64,000 nucleotides of DNA, from NCBI GenBank assembly GCA_016617855.1, contig JAECUM010003302.1:1-64000 (forward strand), in the 5' to 3' direction. Both the position numbers and the translations under genes were made by a program. Source of the DNA: Megalonaias nervosa. Taxonomy: Eukaryota; Mollusca; Bivalvia; Unionida; Unionidae. The notes beneath the pieces are model-generated. The model saw only the letters and a list, made by a program, of their open reading frames with translations, did not search any database and was not told where the DNA came from. Below, piece by piece: positions 10,768 through 21,857 of the stretch. Position 1 is the stretch's first letter. Every line of letters starts with the position of its first letter.

Positions 10768-10914
10768 GCAAATTACTAGTCTGATTGATTAGCCTTATAT
10801 TTTTTGTGTCAAATCGGCAGGTTAGTCTGAAAGCAATGCAAATTACTACAGTTTAATTGATTAGCGTTATATTTTTAGTGTCAAATCTGCACGTCAGTCT
10901 GAAAGCAATGCTTA
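10768..10914. repeat. Two-copy tandem repeat, about 73 bp unit
   Basis: Two adjacent units share GCAAATTACTA, TTGATTAGC, TTATATTTTT, GTGTCAAATC and GTCTGAAAGCAATGC with scattered differences. No function is seen. Confidence 0.75.
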
Positions 10915-11639
10915 TTTAAGAACATTTTACTGTATGTCCCGAAAACGATTTCCTTACCTATACTTTTTCTAGTTTTGCTATTTTACCCATTTCATCCACT
11001 TCTGACCCAATTTGTAATATAACATTAAGAAACCTGTTTTTACTGCATTTATCTGAATTTTTAAGACAATATTTTCTCCTTATTAGCTAATAACATAAAT
11101 CTAAGTTTAACAATTGAAACCTGCAACCTTGAATCGTATGTATTATTTGTTAAACTACTAAATATTGTACCGGAACCTCCAGTTTTAAATACTTGTATAT
11201 CAACTCATTCAGCTGATCCCGCAAAAGCTATAACAATTAACCATTTTAGAGAGAAATAATAAGTTGCAGGGTTTTGTTTTTGTTTACATACACTCCAAGA
11301 AATTACCAGATATAACTGCCTCTGAAAAACCTCATAACAAACGTTAGACAAATAAAGGCTCGACAGCACTGGGGTATCTGTTACATCAAGGCAGATAAAA
11401 ATGTATCTTAAGACTCACAGAGTATATACTACGAGATTTTGTAATAAAACTCGGACATATCTTTAATCTTCAAAAATATATGATTATCTGTTTTCTTTAT
11501 TTGCCGTCTGAGGGATCAACAACATATAAACTGTTAATCACAACGTATTTTTGTGATATACAGAGTGATGTATGTTAGTACAATACTGAAGGCGATGATA
11601 TTACGCTTCATGGTAAATGGTAGAACTTTAAAACCCGAT
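10915..11639. other. No recognised gene or repeat
   Basis: AT-rich sequence with no element or coding signal I can support. Confidence 0.4.
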
Positions 11640-12940
11640 TTCATATTGAAATAATTCTGATTTTTACATTGATAATGATAATACAAGAGTTTTATGGACA
11701 AAAGTTCAAATGCATTTTGATAATTGTGTGCTTGAATTGTGGAAGGTAACTGAATTGAGAATAAGTCATGGTAGGCTTTTTAGGGATCGAGGGATTGGTA
11801 AATTTACCTATAGAGGCCCAACGCGGATGTAGTGTTATAGACATATTTTACTCTTTCCTAGTACTTTTTCAATTCTCTCCGAGTTTTATGTTCACAATAT
11901 TACAACCCATTCTGATTATTCACCATCAGAATTTACTTTAAAATGTAGCGCTTTTACTTTTCATTACATGAACCCAAAAATGATAACTACAGATGATATC
12001 CGCAACATGTTATTGCATTCTTTCAAGATTTAGAAAGTATCCAGGATCAATTTGACAACTGTATATGAAAATATTTCTGTTTTTCATGACTTTTTAAGAG
12101 GACATACAGTGAAAATGTTGATAGTATTTCCTTTACCTATCATAGGGCCAAATCATACAAAGTAAGTTTAGTAGTGAATGCAAAGAAAGTGATAAATGCT
12201 ATCAGGAACAATAATCAATCTATTGGAAAACATTGGGAAACGGATCTATTACTTATGTTTCAAAGAATGAAAATTTATAGGAAATATGTAAGAAAGGCAA
12301 AGTACCAATATTAAAATAAACTTTCACATGAGTATCTAATATGAAAAATTATAATTCCAAGATGTGTGTGTATATATATGTAAAACATTTAATGCAATAT
12401 TCGATAGTGATCATTCTCCTACGTAATGGGGCGAGGGAGAAATTGTTTCTTTATTTAAGTTCAGTAACGATTGTAATACAGGAAATTATAGACGTATTAC
12501 TTTAATAAGTTGCTTTTCAAAATTATTTCCCTGCATGTTAAATGAAAGACTGCTCAACTGGCCGAAGGAAAATGACATACTATCAGATGCAGAATTTGGT
12601 TTCAAAAAAGGAGTGGGAACTACTGACGCATTTTCTGTTTTAAAATGTTTGATTAATAAGCATTTAAGTAAAGGTAAAAGGTTTTAAGCAGTTTACGTTA
12701 ATTTAGAAAGGCATTTGATAGTTTGCAGAAATGGTTTGTGGTTCAAGGTGTTTAGACAAGGTGTAAATAGGAATATGATAAATCTTCTTCGTTCTCTGTA
12801 CAGTGTAGTTAACTCATGTGTTTCAAATTGGTGCATATAACGCACCTTTTTCAGTATGGAGTGATTTTGGTACAAGGTGAAGTTTTATCACCGATACTGT
12901 TTTCGTTATTTATTCAAGGTCTGAAAACATTATTAAAATA
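11640..12940 (+). pseudogene. Decayed non-LTR retrotransposon (LINE), endonuclease C-terminus and RT
   Basis: Fragments in changing frames give an endonuclease C-terminal region (GIGKFTYRGPTR near 11,790, HSDYSPSEFTLKC near 11,910). Further on comes RT: NYRRITLISCFSKLFPCMLN near 12,485, then SDAEFGFKKGVGTTDAFSVL and the position of the first catalytic motif, which is degraded after KGKRF-stop. The order EN then RT and the text of these motifs fit LINEs of the Jockey/CR1/L2 type. Many stops and frameshifts show long decay. The GEVLSPILFSLFIQGLK stretch near 12,870 is the following RT motif. The exact clade is not determined. Confidence 0.7.
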
Positions 12941-12958
12941 TATGACACATATCTGTAC

Positions 12959-12962
<4 letters not shown>

Positions 12963-13005
<43 letters not shown>

Positions 13006-13314
13006 TTTAGATTTTTAACGTAGCTTTAACAAATTTTCAGTCCTATCGATAAGATGTCTGTAGCGCGGCAGTTTATAACGATGTCTAGCACTGTGGCATC
13101 GTCTCGCAAACATGTAGCATCATCGCCCATCCAGTCACATTATTCTGACACCAGGCCGACCAGTCCTAACACTAACCTCTTAATGCTGAGAACCAAGCGA
13201 GGCAGCTGCTAGTCACATTTTATACGTGTTTTGGTATGACTTGGCCGGGGTTCGAACTAGAGACCTCCCTCATCCGAAGCCGACGCTCTAACCGCTAAGG
13301 CCACTGGAGCGGTC
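12963..13314 (-). mobile_element. tRNA-derived SINE, near full length
   Basis: Read on the minus strand it starts with a tRNA-like head (GCTCCAGTGGCC...GGTTAGAGCG, then a B-box-like GTTCGAAC disturbed nearby). It continues with the common body (AGCTGCCTCGC, AGGTTAGTGTTAGGACTGGT, GATGCTACATGTTTGCG) and ends in an AC-rich tail, seen as (GT)n on the plus strand at 12,963-13,004. Confidence 0.88.
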
Positions 13315-13632
13315 AGATGACTGTAGAGTTAGACGCATCGTATTTATTTTTTGACACTGTTCACGATGATTTCGTTTTATTTCAGGAAATAAAAAGGGTT
13401 TCCAAACTCAATGGATAATTTGCACAACTGCGATTATAAATAGACTCAAAATATTAATCTTCATAAAAACTGAAATTAAGGTGTTAAGAAAAAGGTGGTC
13501 CGTTAAGGCAAAACGAACTATGGAATATAGCAGGGAGTAATACTGATATTGTGGAAAGTTTTAATTACCTTAGTCTTGTTTTCTCGAATAATTAGATTTA
13601 AAATTATTCTTTGTCCCGGTGTAAATTCTTTT

Positions 13633-13636
<4 letters not shown>

Positions 13637-13672
<36 letters not shown>

Positions 13673-13998
13673 ATTGAAACCTTGATCCATTAGTCATGAA
13701 AAAAGTGATGCAATCAATAAAAACTGGTTGTGCCGCAATAGCCTAATCAAAAAATCGTTGATTTCTGGATACGAAAATTGAATATCAATACAAATTCTCT
13801 ATGTTACAGGATACAATTTTTTTCTGCAGACGGAAAGGGATAATAAACTTCATTGAAATATTTCATTCGCATATGGTCGTAAGCTGGGCAAACACAAACA
13901 AAATGGTATTCATTTTCTACCAAATAAACATTATTATTCCGTAATATCCTATCTATTCCTATTAGTATTACTGGTATTATTTTATTTTCACTCTGCAT
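13637..13998 (-). pseudogene. LINE 3' terminal fragment with (AAT)n tail
   Basis: On the minus strand a 64-codon frame ends a LINE-like ORF2: VENEYHFVCVCPAYDHMRMK is the Cys-containing C-terminal motif found after RT in Jockey/CR1-type proteins. The following untranslated stretch ends in an (AAT)n tail at 13,637-13,667, as expected for a LINE 3' end. It is in opposite orientation to the LINE at 11.6-12.9 kb, so it is a separate insertion. Confidence 0.6.
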
Positions 13999-14402
13999 AT
14001 GTATTTAATGTTGTGTTCAGATTTAATTTTAGAGGAATTATTTATTTAAATTATTCATTGGAAATACAAAGTGCTAATATGACTGCCTGGATTAAGTACT
14101 GTTTGGATATTATAATTATTGTGAATTCATATGAAGGAGTTCTGGGCAATGGTATTGTGATACATCGAGACTGTCCGCACTTTAGCACATTCAACGCTAT
14201 TGGTAGATCAACATATTCAATACCTGGAGTTCATTCGGAACTCATCTTTTGGACTTGTAATAGAACTTCTTTGATTTACTGCATAATACTGAAGCTCCTC
14301 TTAAATTCATTTTATATGTCTGAGAGTTAAATTTTTTAAGTTTTACAAAACCTCCTACTTTAGGTTCTCTTTGTTATTTAGTTTAAGACATTGGAGTCGG
14401 AA

Positions 14403-14404
<2 letters not shown>
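13999..14404. other. No recognised feature
   Basis: A 105-codon plus-strand frame at 14,013-14,330 matches no family I know. It may be antisense to the upstream part of the LINE fragment. Confidence 0.35.

Positions 14405-14449
<45 letters not shown>
14405..14449. repeat. (GT)n microsatellite
   Basis: A perfect GT run of about 44 bp. The flanks do not match the SINE body, so this one is not a SINE tail. Confidence 0.95.
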
Positions 14450-15290
14450 CTTACTTACAAGAATAACGAACAGGTCCTGGTATTTGCAGTTCGATGCAAT
14501 CAAGAAGATGATGTACAATACTATAGGTATGATGGCCTGAAATATACGATTGGCAAAGTTCAAGATTGTTTGGGTCTCTCGTTGGTATTATGAATGGTAG
14601 CTTACTTCTTCATGATTCTGACACAATCCATAATATATACATACAACCACATATGCATGCATAAATATAAACGTAATACATACGTATATGTATACATACA
14701 TTTGATTAATAAGTTCATATATTCGGTGAAATTTATGCATATATGTCATTACCATAATTTGAAAACTGCGCGTGGAGAAATATATAAGAATGTATGAGAT
14801 ATATCAAATTGAAACAGTAACGGTGGCTTTGTAGTGGATATGGTGGTGGCTGTAGCAGTAAAAGTAGCATGTGAAAGGGTCTGTAAAAGACAAGGAGTAA
14901 GATACTTATAATGGTGCCTATGATGATAATTAACCTTGTTATGGTGTAGTAATTCTCGTGATGGTGATAGGGGATCGGAAGATGTGGTAGTGTAATGTGT
15001 AGATGTTGTCGTGATGTTGTTAATGTTGTGTTTGTTACTGTATAAATTGGATGACAATTTTAATTGTGGTATTGGTTCTTGATGTATTGGGTCTAACGCC
15101 ATTTTCCAGCACACGATAGACTATACTTGGCGGCCAGTATGTTTGGTGCAGGAAATCCGGGAAAACCACGATAAGAACCATTGACCTACAGGAAGCCACT
15201 GCTAAGGTTTCTTATTTATCCACAATGACCCAACCCGAGAATAGAACCGACACGGACATAGGCTAGATGGTATTGTCGCTAATAGCGATG
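14450..15290. other. No recognised gene
   Basis: Low-complexity sequence rich in GTG/GGT and ATG words. The 121-codon minus-strand frame here is Thr/His/Ser-rich because of this composition and is not accepted as a gene. Confidence 0.4.
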
Positions 15291-15294
15291 ATGC

Positions 15295-15324
<30 letters not shown>
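15291..15324. repeat. (GAT)n trinucleotide repeat
   Basis: A run of about eleven GAT units. Confidence 0.9.
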
Positions 15325-15325
<1 letters not shown>

Positions 15326-15440
15326 AGTGATGGAATTATATGTAACAGTAATAGTCATAGCAGCAGCACTGTTATATTACTTGTTATTGTCCTTCTCGTA
15401 GTCCTCCTTATTAAACTGTTTATCCTGTAGTAATTTAAAT

Positions 15441-15459
15441 GATAATAATAATAATAATA

Positions 15460-15510
<51 letters not shown>
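15441..15510. repeat. (AAT)n joined to (ATT)n, self-complementary
   Basis: Several AAT units pass directly into about 16 ATT units. The two halves are reverse complements, so the tract can fold into a hairpin. Confidence 0.9.
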
Positions 15511-16602
15511 CGGGTAGTTTTCTTACCAAAAAGGGGCAGTAAAATAAGAGAGAATTTATGATATATGCCATACAAACGATGACGCTAAGCACTTGAACTG
15601 TGTGACATACTTCTATCACATACTTTGTTGAGGGGTTCACGTCCATTTCTGCCCCTAATAAAAAGTGAAAATACATAAGAACAAATAAGAGAAGTTCTAA
15701 ATAGCTTTAGCACATGTGATATCATATCTTAATATTGATCATCACCGTCAGCCTACTCATTGCAGTCTTCAGGATGGGAATCACTTTGAAAAAGTCTTCG
15801 ATATACACTACTAACGTGTTTTCTCAAGAAAGCTGATTGAAAGTCTAAAATTCAAAAAAATTGGCAAAATAAATGAAGTTCTTCAAAACAAATTTAATGT
15901 AGAAAGATGTGCGTTGACTTTTGTAAGCGTAATGCTATACCAAAGTTATATCAAGTCTCATCAAACAGCGAGAAATATCGCAAGGTCTCTGTGGCCTCCT
16001 TTTTTACTTGACAAGAGGATGGACTACTGTATTATGATGAAAGTGCCGTAAGCGGGCCATTATATACCGCGCCTTCTCCACTGAGTTTATTAGTCCTCAG
16101 TGTTGGTACGATATTTATATCTATCGTAATAATAAAAGTAATCTTAATTTTTAATTTATATCTGAACTCCAGTGTTAATGATTATCCATTAAAGAAACAT
16201 AGTTGACATCTTCATTTTAAGCAATTTGTAATATTTACTTTTATATAGACGTTTTATTTCGAATATACTGAACTGAAAATGTGGGAGATTTTTTTATCCT
16301 CTGTAACTCTGAAAGGTAAAATTTATATTCCAATCATCGTATTTGATAATTCCATATCATTCCATAAAGGATATATTGATATTGTACTTTTTAAGTATAA
16401 TTTGCAGCAATCATTCACTTCTGATCAGTTTGTTTATTGTAAATATTAGGGCGTACAACAGATTCTTCTGAAAGTGTCATAAAGGAAAAACCTAACAGGT
16501 ATTTTCAAAAATCTTAATCGAAATGAGCCCATATAACTGGCAATATGTCTACATGTGGAAAAGAAATATATCAGATCGTTTAGAAGTATGATTGAAAACA
16601 AT
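15511..16602. other. No recognised gene or repeat
   Basis: AT-rich sequence without a recognised element. Confidence 0.4.
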
Positions 16603-16897
16603 ATGTGTGTGTGTGTGTGTGTGTGCGATATTTTCATACTGCTACGGTGTTAAAGTTTATGGTGATATCTAGCACTGGGACATCATGCCGCAGACATGTA
16701 GCATCAAGTCCCACCCAGTCACATTATCCTGACACCAGCCCAACCAGTCCTAACACTAACTTCTTAATGCTGAGCGCCAAGCGAGGCAGCTGCTAGCATC
16801 ACTTCTGAAAGTCTCTGGTATGACTCGTCCGTTGTTCGAAGCAGCGACCTCCCGAATCCGATGAGGACGCTCTACCCACTTAGGCCACCGGAGCGGT
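16603..16897 (-). mobile_element. tRNA-derived SINE, body shortened
   Basis: The same family as at 12,963. Read on the minus strand it has the head ACCGCTCCGGTGGCC, a mutated B box, the conserved body words AGCTGCCTCGCTTGG and AGTGTTAGGACTGGTTGG, and an AC tail (GT run at 16,604-16,625). About 40 bp of the 3' body is missing. Confidence 0.85.
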
Positions 16898-18294
16898 TCA
16901 TAAAATGTGAAGGGTTAATACTGGTATGTTCTACTTTAGTCATAAGCAGCAAGACATCTTTGGATCACATGTTTGGCACTTTATTCAAGTAAATTGTGGT
17001 TGGGAAGAAAAGAAAACTATATCAGAGCAACATTCATAACAATTTGTGCCCCGGTTTCAAGTAGGTGTGAACAAACCTTCGAACAACGTATGTGCTGTAT
17101 CCAAGTTCGGTTTGTCTTTTCTTTCTTTGGTGGGGTTGGGGAGGTGTCAAAATATAGCTATTAACTTTGTTTCCTGTTAGAACAGTTAGATAAAATACGA
17201 AGGTGTAATAGTTATATCGTACATGCGAATAATAAACTTCAAGTCTACGTGGAGAAATAGGATGATTTTCATTCTTTACAATGGGCCGTTGGAAGAATAA
17301 GATCAATCTATATCGAGTCTTAATTCGACTTTTTTATTGTTCCTTTTAAAATTCGTTTTTATACTCTACATCAATTGATAAAAATAAACTGAAAAAATTT
17401 AATGTTATTTTTTAATTTTAAAGTATGGCAAATGAAAAGTCTCATTAAGGTAGTCATTCTTACTTGGTGAGAATTCGTTACACAAAACGTTGCAATATCC
17501 CTCATTGTTTTCCAAAATGTCATCATACTTACAAAGCTTCTCCTTCTGGATACTCATGTTGGTATATATTTTTACACAGCTGATCCAATCAATAAATCTG
17601 AATCGTAGATCTGTAAAAATACAGAAACATGCCTTTCATTCTAAAACATTAATTAATGGGTTTTTGGTAAATTTCAAGGATTGGTTGAAAGAGATCCAGT
17701 CTAATCTATAATGGATCCCACTTCGATGCAAGTTTGTAAAAGGTCCGAAGGCCTACAAGCGTTTTTCCAGATCGGAAGACAAATCCGATACATTACCTAT
17801 GCACTTACATGCATCTTCAAAGATGGCTTTTAGAGCCACATTTAATCATTATTAAACATTTTCTTAACGAGTCTGTACTCGGAGTTCAATCTTCATTTTT
17901 CAAACTCCCTTTTCTGTTGGTATCTGTCACTTTTGCTAAGCCCCAGCTATAAAGTCATGTATAAGCTATACTCTACCTGTCTTGTATATAGTACCGCGTT
18001 TTTGCGTTTGATCTCTAAACATTGCCGTGGGGTTAGTGTTGAACTCTTACGCAAGGTTACCATGACCAGCCAGAGACCGGAGACTTGAGTTGGAAAGGCG
18101 ACCGATCGCATCACTTAATAAAGGCTTGACTTATCACACCTATATGTTAAAAGTTTGTTCAAAGATCAAAAGAAAGTCCGCGGGGTGAACGAGGCATGCA
18201 CTTATCCGTCCCCACGTTGACAAACAGCGAGAGGGACATTGTCCGCTAAGTTTGATTGCATCGGTTCACCGCGATATCCAATCGGAATTAGAGG
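16898..18294. other. No recognised gene
   Basis: No coding region is supported. A G-rich word near 17,130 and several short frames are unconvincing. Confidence 0.35.
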
Positions 18295-19733
18295 GTGTGA
18301 TTACAATTCCAATCCGAATGGTAATTTTCAGGACTTGTAAATGAAAGGTTAGTATTCGCCTGGGAAGATTCCTAAGCAATAGGGTTACTCTGAGAGAAGC
18401 CACTCGTAATAAAGCGGTCAAACTTAAAGGTAGATTCTAAGGATAGACAAAACTTCGAAAAGGACAGTAAGTTATTTGCTCGATCTTTGCAGAATATTAC
18501 GGCATTGTAATTATTCGTAGTATGTATGCTTAATTTCTAGCATCGTTTAGTATCTAGAATTATCTTTGTAGTGTTACATTTACATGCGTATTTGAGATAT
18601 GCTCTTAAGCCTACGTAGAGAACTGTTAGATGCGAGGCGGAATTATGTAGATTGCTAGCTTGTGGTCAGAATTAATTTTGTAATTCGCTATTAGGTTACT
18701 TCGTAGTAAACCAGTGCATTCATTAATGTGTTATGTTAGAATTTACACATGCTTGAATTGTGAATTTGCAAAATGGGTGAAGTATGTAAGATTAGTTACT
18801 ATGGACATATGCATATGTCAGTGATTCGATATTTGAATATTTGTGTACTTTGTATGCCTGTAAGGTAAACAAATGCGTCTCATTATTGTGGTATTGTTTA
18901 GTATAACGGGATTAGGAATATGTACTGGTGTGATGGAATTTATTGATGTATGTGTAAGAAGTAACTGATACCGTACCGTATTATGATGTTTGTTTTACCA
19001 TACATGAACGTATGGGTATCCCGATGTGAATGAATGCGTGACCGGAGAAATTTAATAGCCGTTATTTGATGATAAGCTGTGTTTAGTGTGAAATGAGGGA
19101 GGGGGGCTAAGGAAAAATATTTTACCGTCCTTGTTTTTTCACAGGAAGCTTTTTAGGGGACAGAACTTCCGGTTCCATCGAGTCCCTAGTCTTCAAGAGT
19201 TGGAGACGGAATTGAGACTAGCCGAAACTGTCGAAGTCGACAGAAGTCTAGTCGTGGGAGAGAAAGTGGAGGAGGAGGAGAAGGAGTCTGGAGAAAGTGG
19301 AGGAGGAGGAGAAGTCTACAGAAAGTCGAGGAGAAGGAATTTGGAGCAAGGTCGGGGAGGAAAAGGAGAAGGAATTGGGAGAAATAGGAGAGAGAAAGGA
19401 TACAACAGATGAGTAGAAATACAAGGACAGGTGGAAATCAATCTCACACTGCTAATCAAGTGATGCATTAGGCTATTAAAGGATCGAGCGGAAGGAGTTT
19501 AATTGGAAATTTGAATCATGTGATTATTGAATTGTTATTAAATTGTTATTCATTGAATTACAACCCTTTTGTATATTTAACCATCTAACCGTCGGCATTG
19601 CTGACTGGGATGTTCGGAGTTTTACATATATCTTTCACTAAATTTAACTTCCAACAAAATAGAGCCTGGGTGGGACTTCTATAATAGTTTAATAAAATAT
19701 TGGGAGCACCCCACCCCAACTATAACAATCGTC
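18295..19733 (+). repeat. LTR-like or retroelement-end repeat; its 3' part recurs at 8.0-8.2 kb
   Basis: The 3' part (about 19,250-19,733) matches 7,945-8,208, with the same purine-rich AGTGGAGGAGG stretch, CTCACACTGCTAATCAAG, GGTGGGACTTCTATAATAG and terminal CACCCCACCCC...CGTCACA. It ends in CA like an LTR. The 5' limit is uncertain. 18,295 is only where a TGTG word and a change in texture occur. Weak resemblance to 52,262-52,540 suggests a link to element B's end. The 93-codon frame at 19,131-19,412 is purine-rich and not accepted as a gene. Confidence 0.4.
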
Positions 19734-20357
19734 ACAATATCCAATCAGTACTATGTAAGTTACATGATTTTATTTCAATACAATCATCTTGCAGAAAGTA
19801 TTGTAATTAAACACTTAGTTTAAAATTTGGGATCTTGCGTCATAATTTGTCTCATCCAGGAAGCTGGCCAGTTTAAACAAAATTACATTATTTCCATTGC
19901 ACTCCATCAATGTTATTATGCTAATACTTCTTTTAAATTGGCGATTTTCGATGTTTCACTATACCACACACACACGCGCACACACACAATCATCAAGCTC
20001 TAACCACTAGCCCTAAAAGAATTTTTGAACCTTGAGGGGATTAATAAAATCAAATAATCGCGCTGAAATATACTCTTAATAATGATCAGGGCTGTACAAC
20101 ATCAAAAAATCCAAAATTTTAACCACCTTAATTATTGAAAGAAGAAAATATAATGACAGTATAGTGTATAACAATGTCATACAGAATTTCAATAAATAAT
20201 TGCACAGCAGTTTGCATTAGAAGAAAGGAATCGTTTACAGGTAATAATTGAACATGATAAAGCCGAAGAACAACGTGATAAAAAATTGTAAGAAAGTCAC
20301 TTGCCGCGCATTAGCTAATGAATTAATTTGCATTTACAGCATAGGATTGGATTTGTT
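19734..20357. other. No recognised gene
   Basis: AT-rich sequence with a short AC-rich tract near 19,964-19,988. Confidence 0.4.
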
Positions 20358-20736
20358 TTAACGTAGCTTTAACACTTTTTCAGTCATATTGCTACAATGT
20401 CTGTAGTGTGGCAGTTTATAGTGTTGTCTAGCACTTGGGCATCATGCCGCAAACATGTTGCATCATGTCCCACCCAGTCACATTAAGCAGACACCGCGGC
20501 CGAACAGTCCTAACACTAAACCTCTTAATGCTGAGCGGATGAGGGAGGTCGCGGGTTCGAACCCAGGCCGATTCATACCAAAGACTTATTAAAATGTTAC
20601 TAACAGCTGCCTCGCTGGCCCTCAGCATTAATAGTTTCGTGTTAGGACTGGTTGGCCTGCTGTCAAGATAGTGCGACTTGGTGGGACATCATGCAACATG
20701 TCTGAAAAATTCTTAAAGCTACGTTAAAAATCCAAA

Positions 20737-20781
<45 letters not shown>
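20358..20781. mobile_element. Two SINE copies fused head to head (inverted pair)
   Basis: From 20,358 to 20,536 the SINE body lies on the minus strand without its tRNA head. At 20,537 it switches to a plus-strand copy that begins inside the tRNA head, with a good B box (GGTTCGAACC at 20,554-20,563). That copy then runs through the body to TACGTTAAAAATCC and an (AC)n tail at 20,738-20,781. The halves are reverse complements, so the transcript could form a long hairpin. The A box is absent from both. Confidence 0.82.
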
Positions 20782-20984
20782 CACGACGACGACAACATGA
20801 GAAAGAGCATCAATGCAGAATTCGTGTGAGAAGCGAGTGATTTCCGAACGTCAGCCTGAATTTGTCATCGGGAGAACAACGCTAAGACCAACTTTGTTGC
20901 AACGATTTCCGAAAACTCCCATTCAGGTCGCGATGCAGTGGCTCTACTTGAAAGTATAACATCTCAATGTTTCAGTATTACATC

Positions 20985-21126
20985 GACTCAGTAGCGCGGA
21001 TTTCTAATATATCAAAGTGACGAAACACCTCGGTATCATCACGAATCCCTCCTCAAAGGTTATGATTAAGCGCCGGAAAAGTCTGGGCGGCATTCAGCTG
21101 TAAAATCATGGGTGACTATCACAACC
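20985..21126. repeat. Repeat R1, left half, interrupted by the MULE
   Basis: It matches 674-820. The last nine bases, ATCACAACC (21,118-21,126), are the left target duplication of the MULE. The rest of the repeat resumes at 29,728. Confidence 0.85.
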
Positions 21127-21857
21127 GGGTATGACTAAAGTGCGAAAAGTTACGAAAAGTTACAAAAACTTACTAAAAATTACAAAAAATTTGGGAAAAT
21201 TAATGTAAGCTAAGACGAGAAAAGTTGCCTTGAACTGATTATCTAAGCTTATTTATTCCCAAAAGTTATACTATATCTAAAATTACATTTACTGTTAGCC
21301 ATACGAAAGATTTTCTTTATTTGATAATGTTTCAGAAGATATTTTGTTTCCACAACTGCTACGAAAGGTTAATATCGTAACCGAAATCCAAATTTCGGTC
21401 GCTCAGAGTTACAACAAAGGCATTTTCTCGACACTTTTTTTTATTAAAACAAGTACGTAATAGCAAAGGTTTTCATTATCTTCATTTGCATCAGTGTAAA
21501 TATATTTTTTGATACTGCTATAAAAACTTGATTTCGGCTTCGAAAATAAAGTTAAAACGGGTGCGACAAGTGCTTCTAAAATCGTTACTTTGTAGATTTC
21601 TTTCAAAACGGCATACATATTTTAAATTTAAACATGAGTATTTATGTAAAATATTGTCTCTCGTTTTTATTTTTTATTCTTGTTTCGGTTATTAATGGTA
21701 GTGATGTTTTTATTTTACTGTTTTTCACGAAAGTCCATGCACCATTTTTTTTTTTTTTTAATATTTTGTCCGAATATTAGGTAAAATTCATCTGAGTATC
21801 ATGTGACGACAGTCGGCACCTGGTGTGGCTATATAACTACTTTATATTGACTGCACT

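Noticed and set aside
14749..15114. 121-codon Thr/Ser/His-rich minus frame
   Set aside because: It arises from low-complexity GTG/ATG-rich DNA and matches no family.
19131..19412. 93-codon Glu/Gly/Arg-rich frame
   Set aside because: Purine-rich composition explains it. It lies in a repeat also present at 8.0 kb, where the frame is not conserved.
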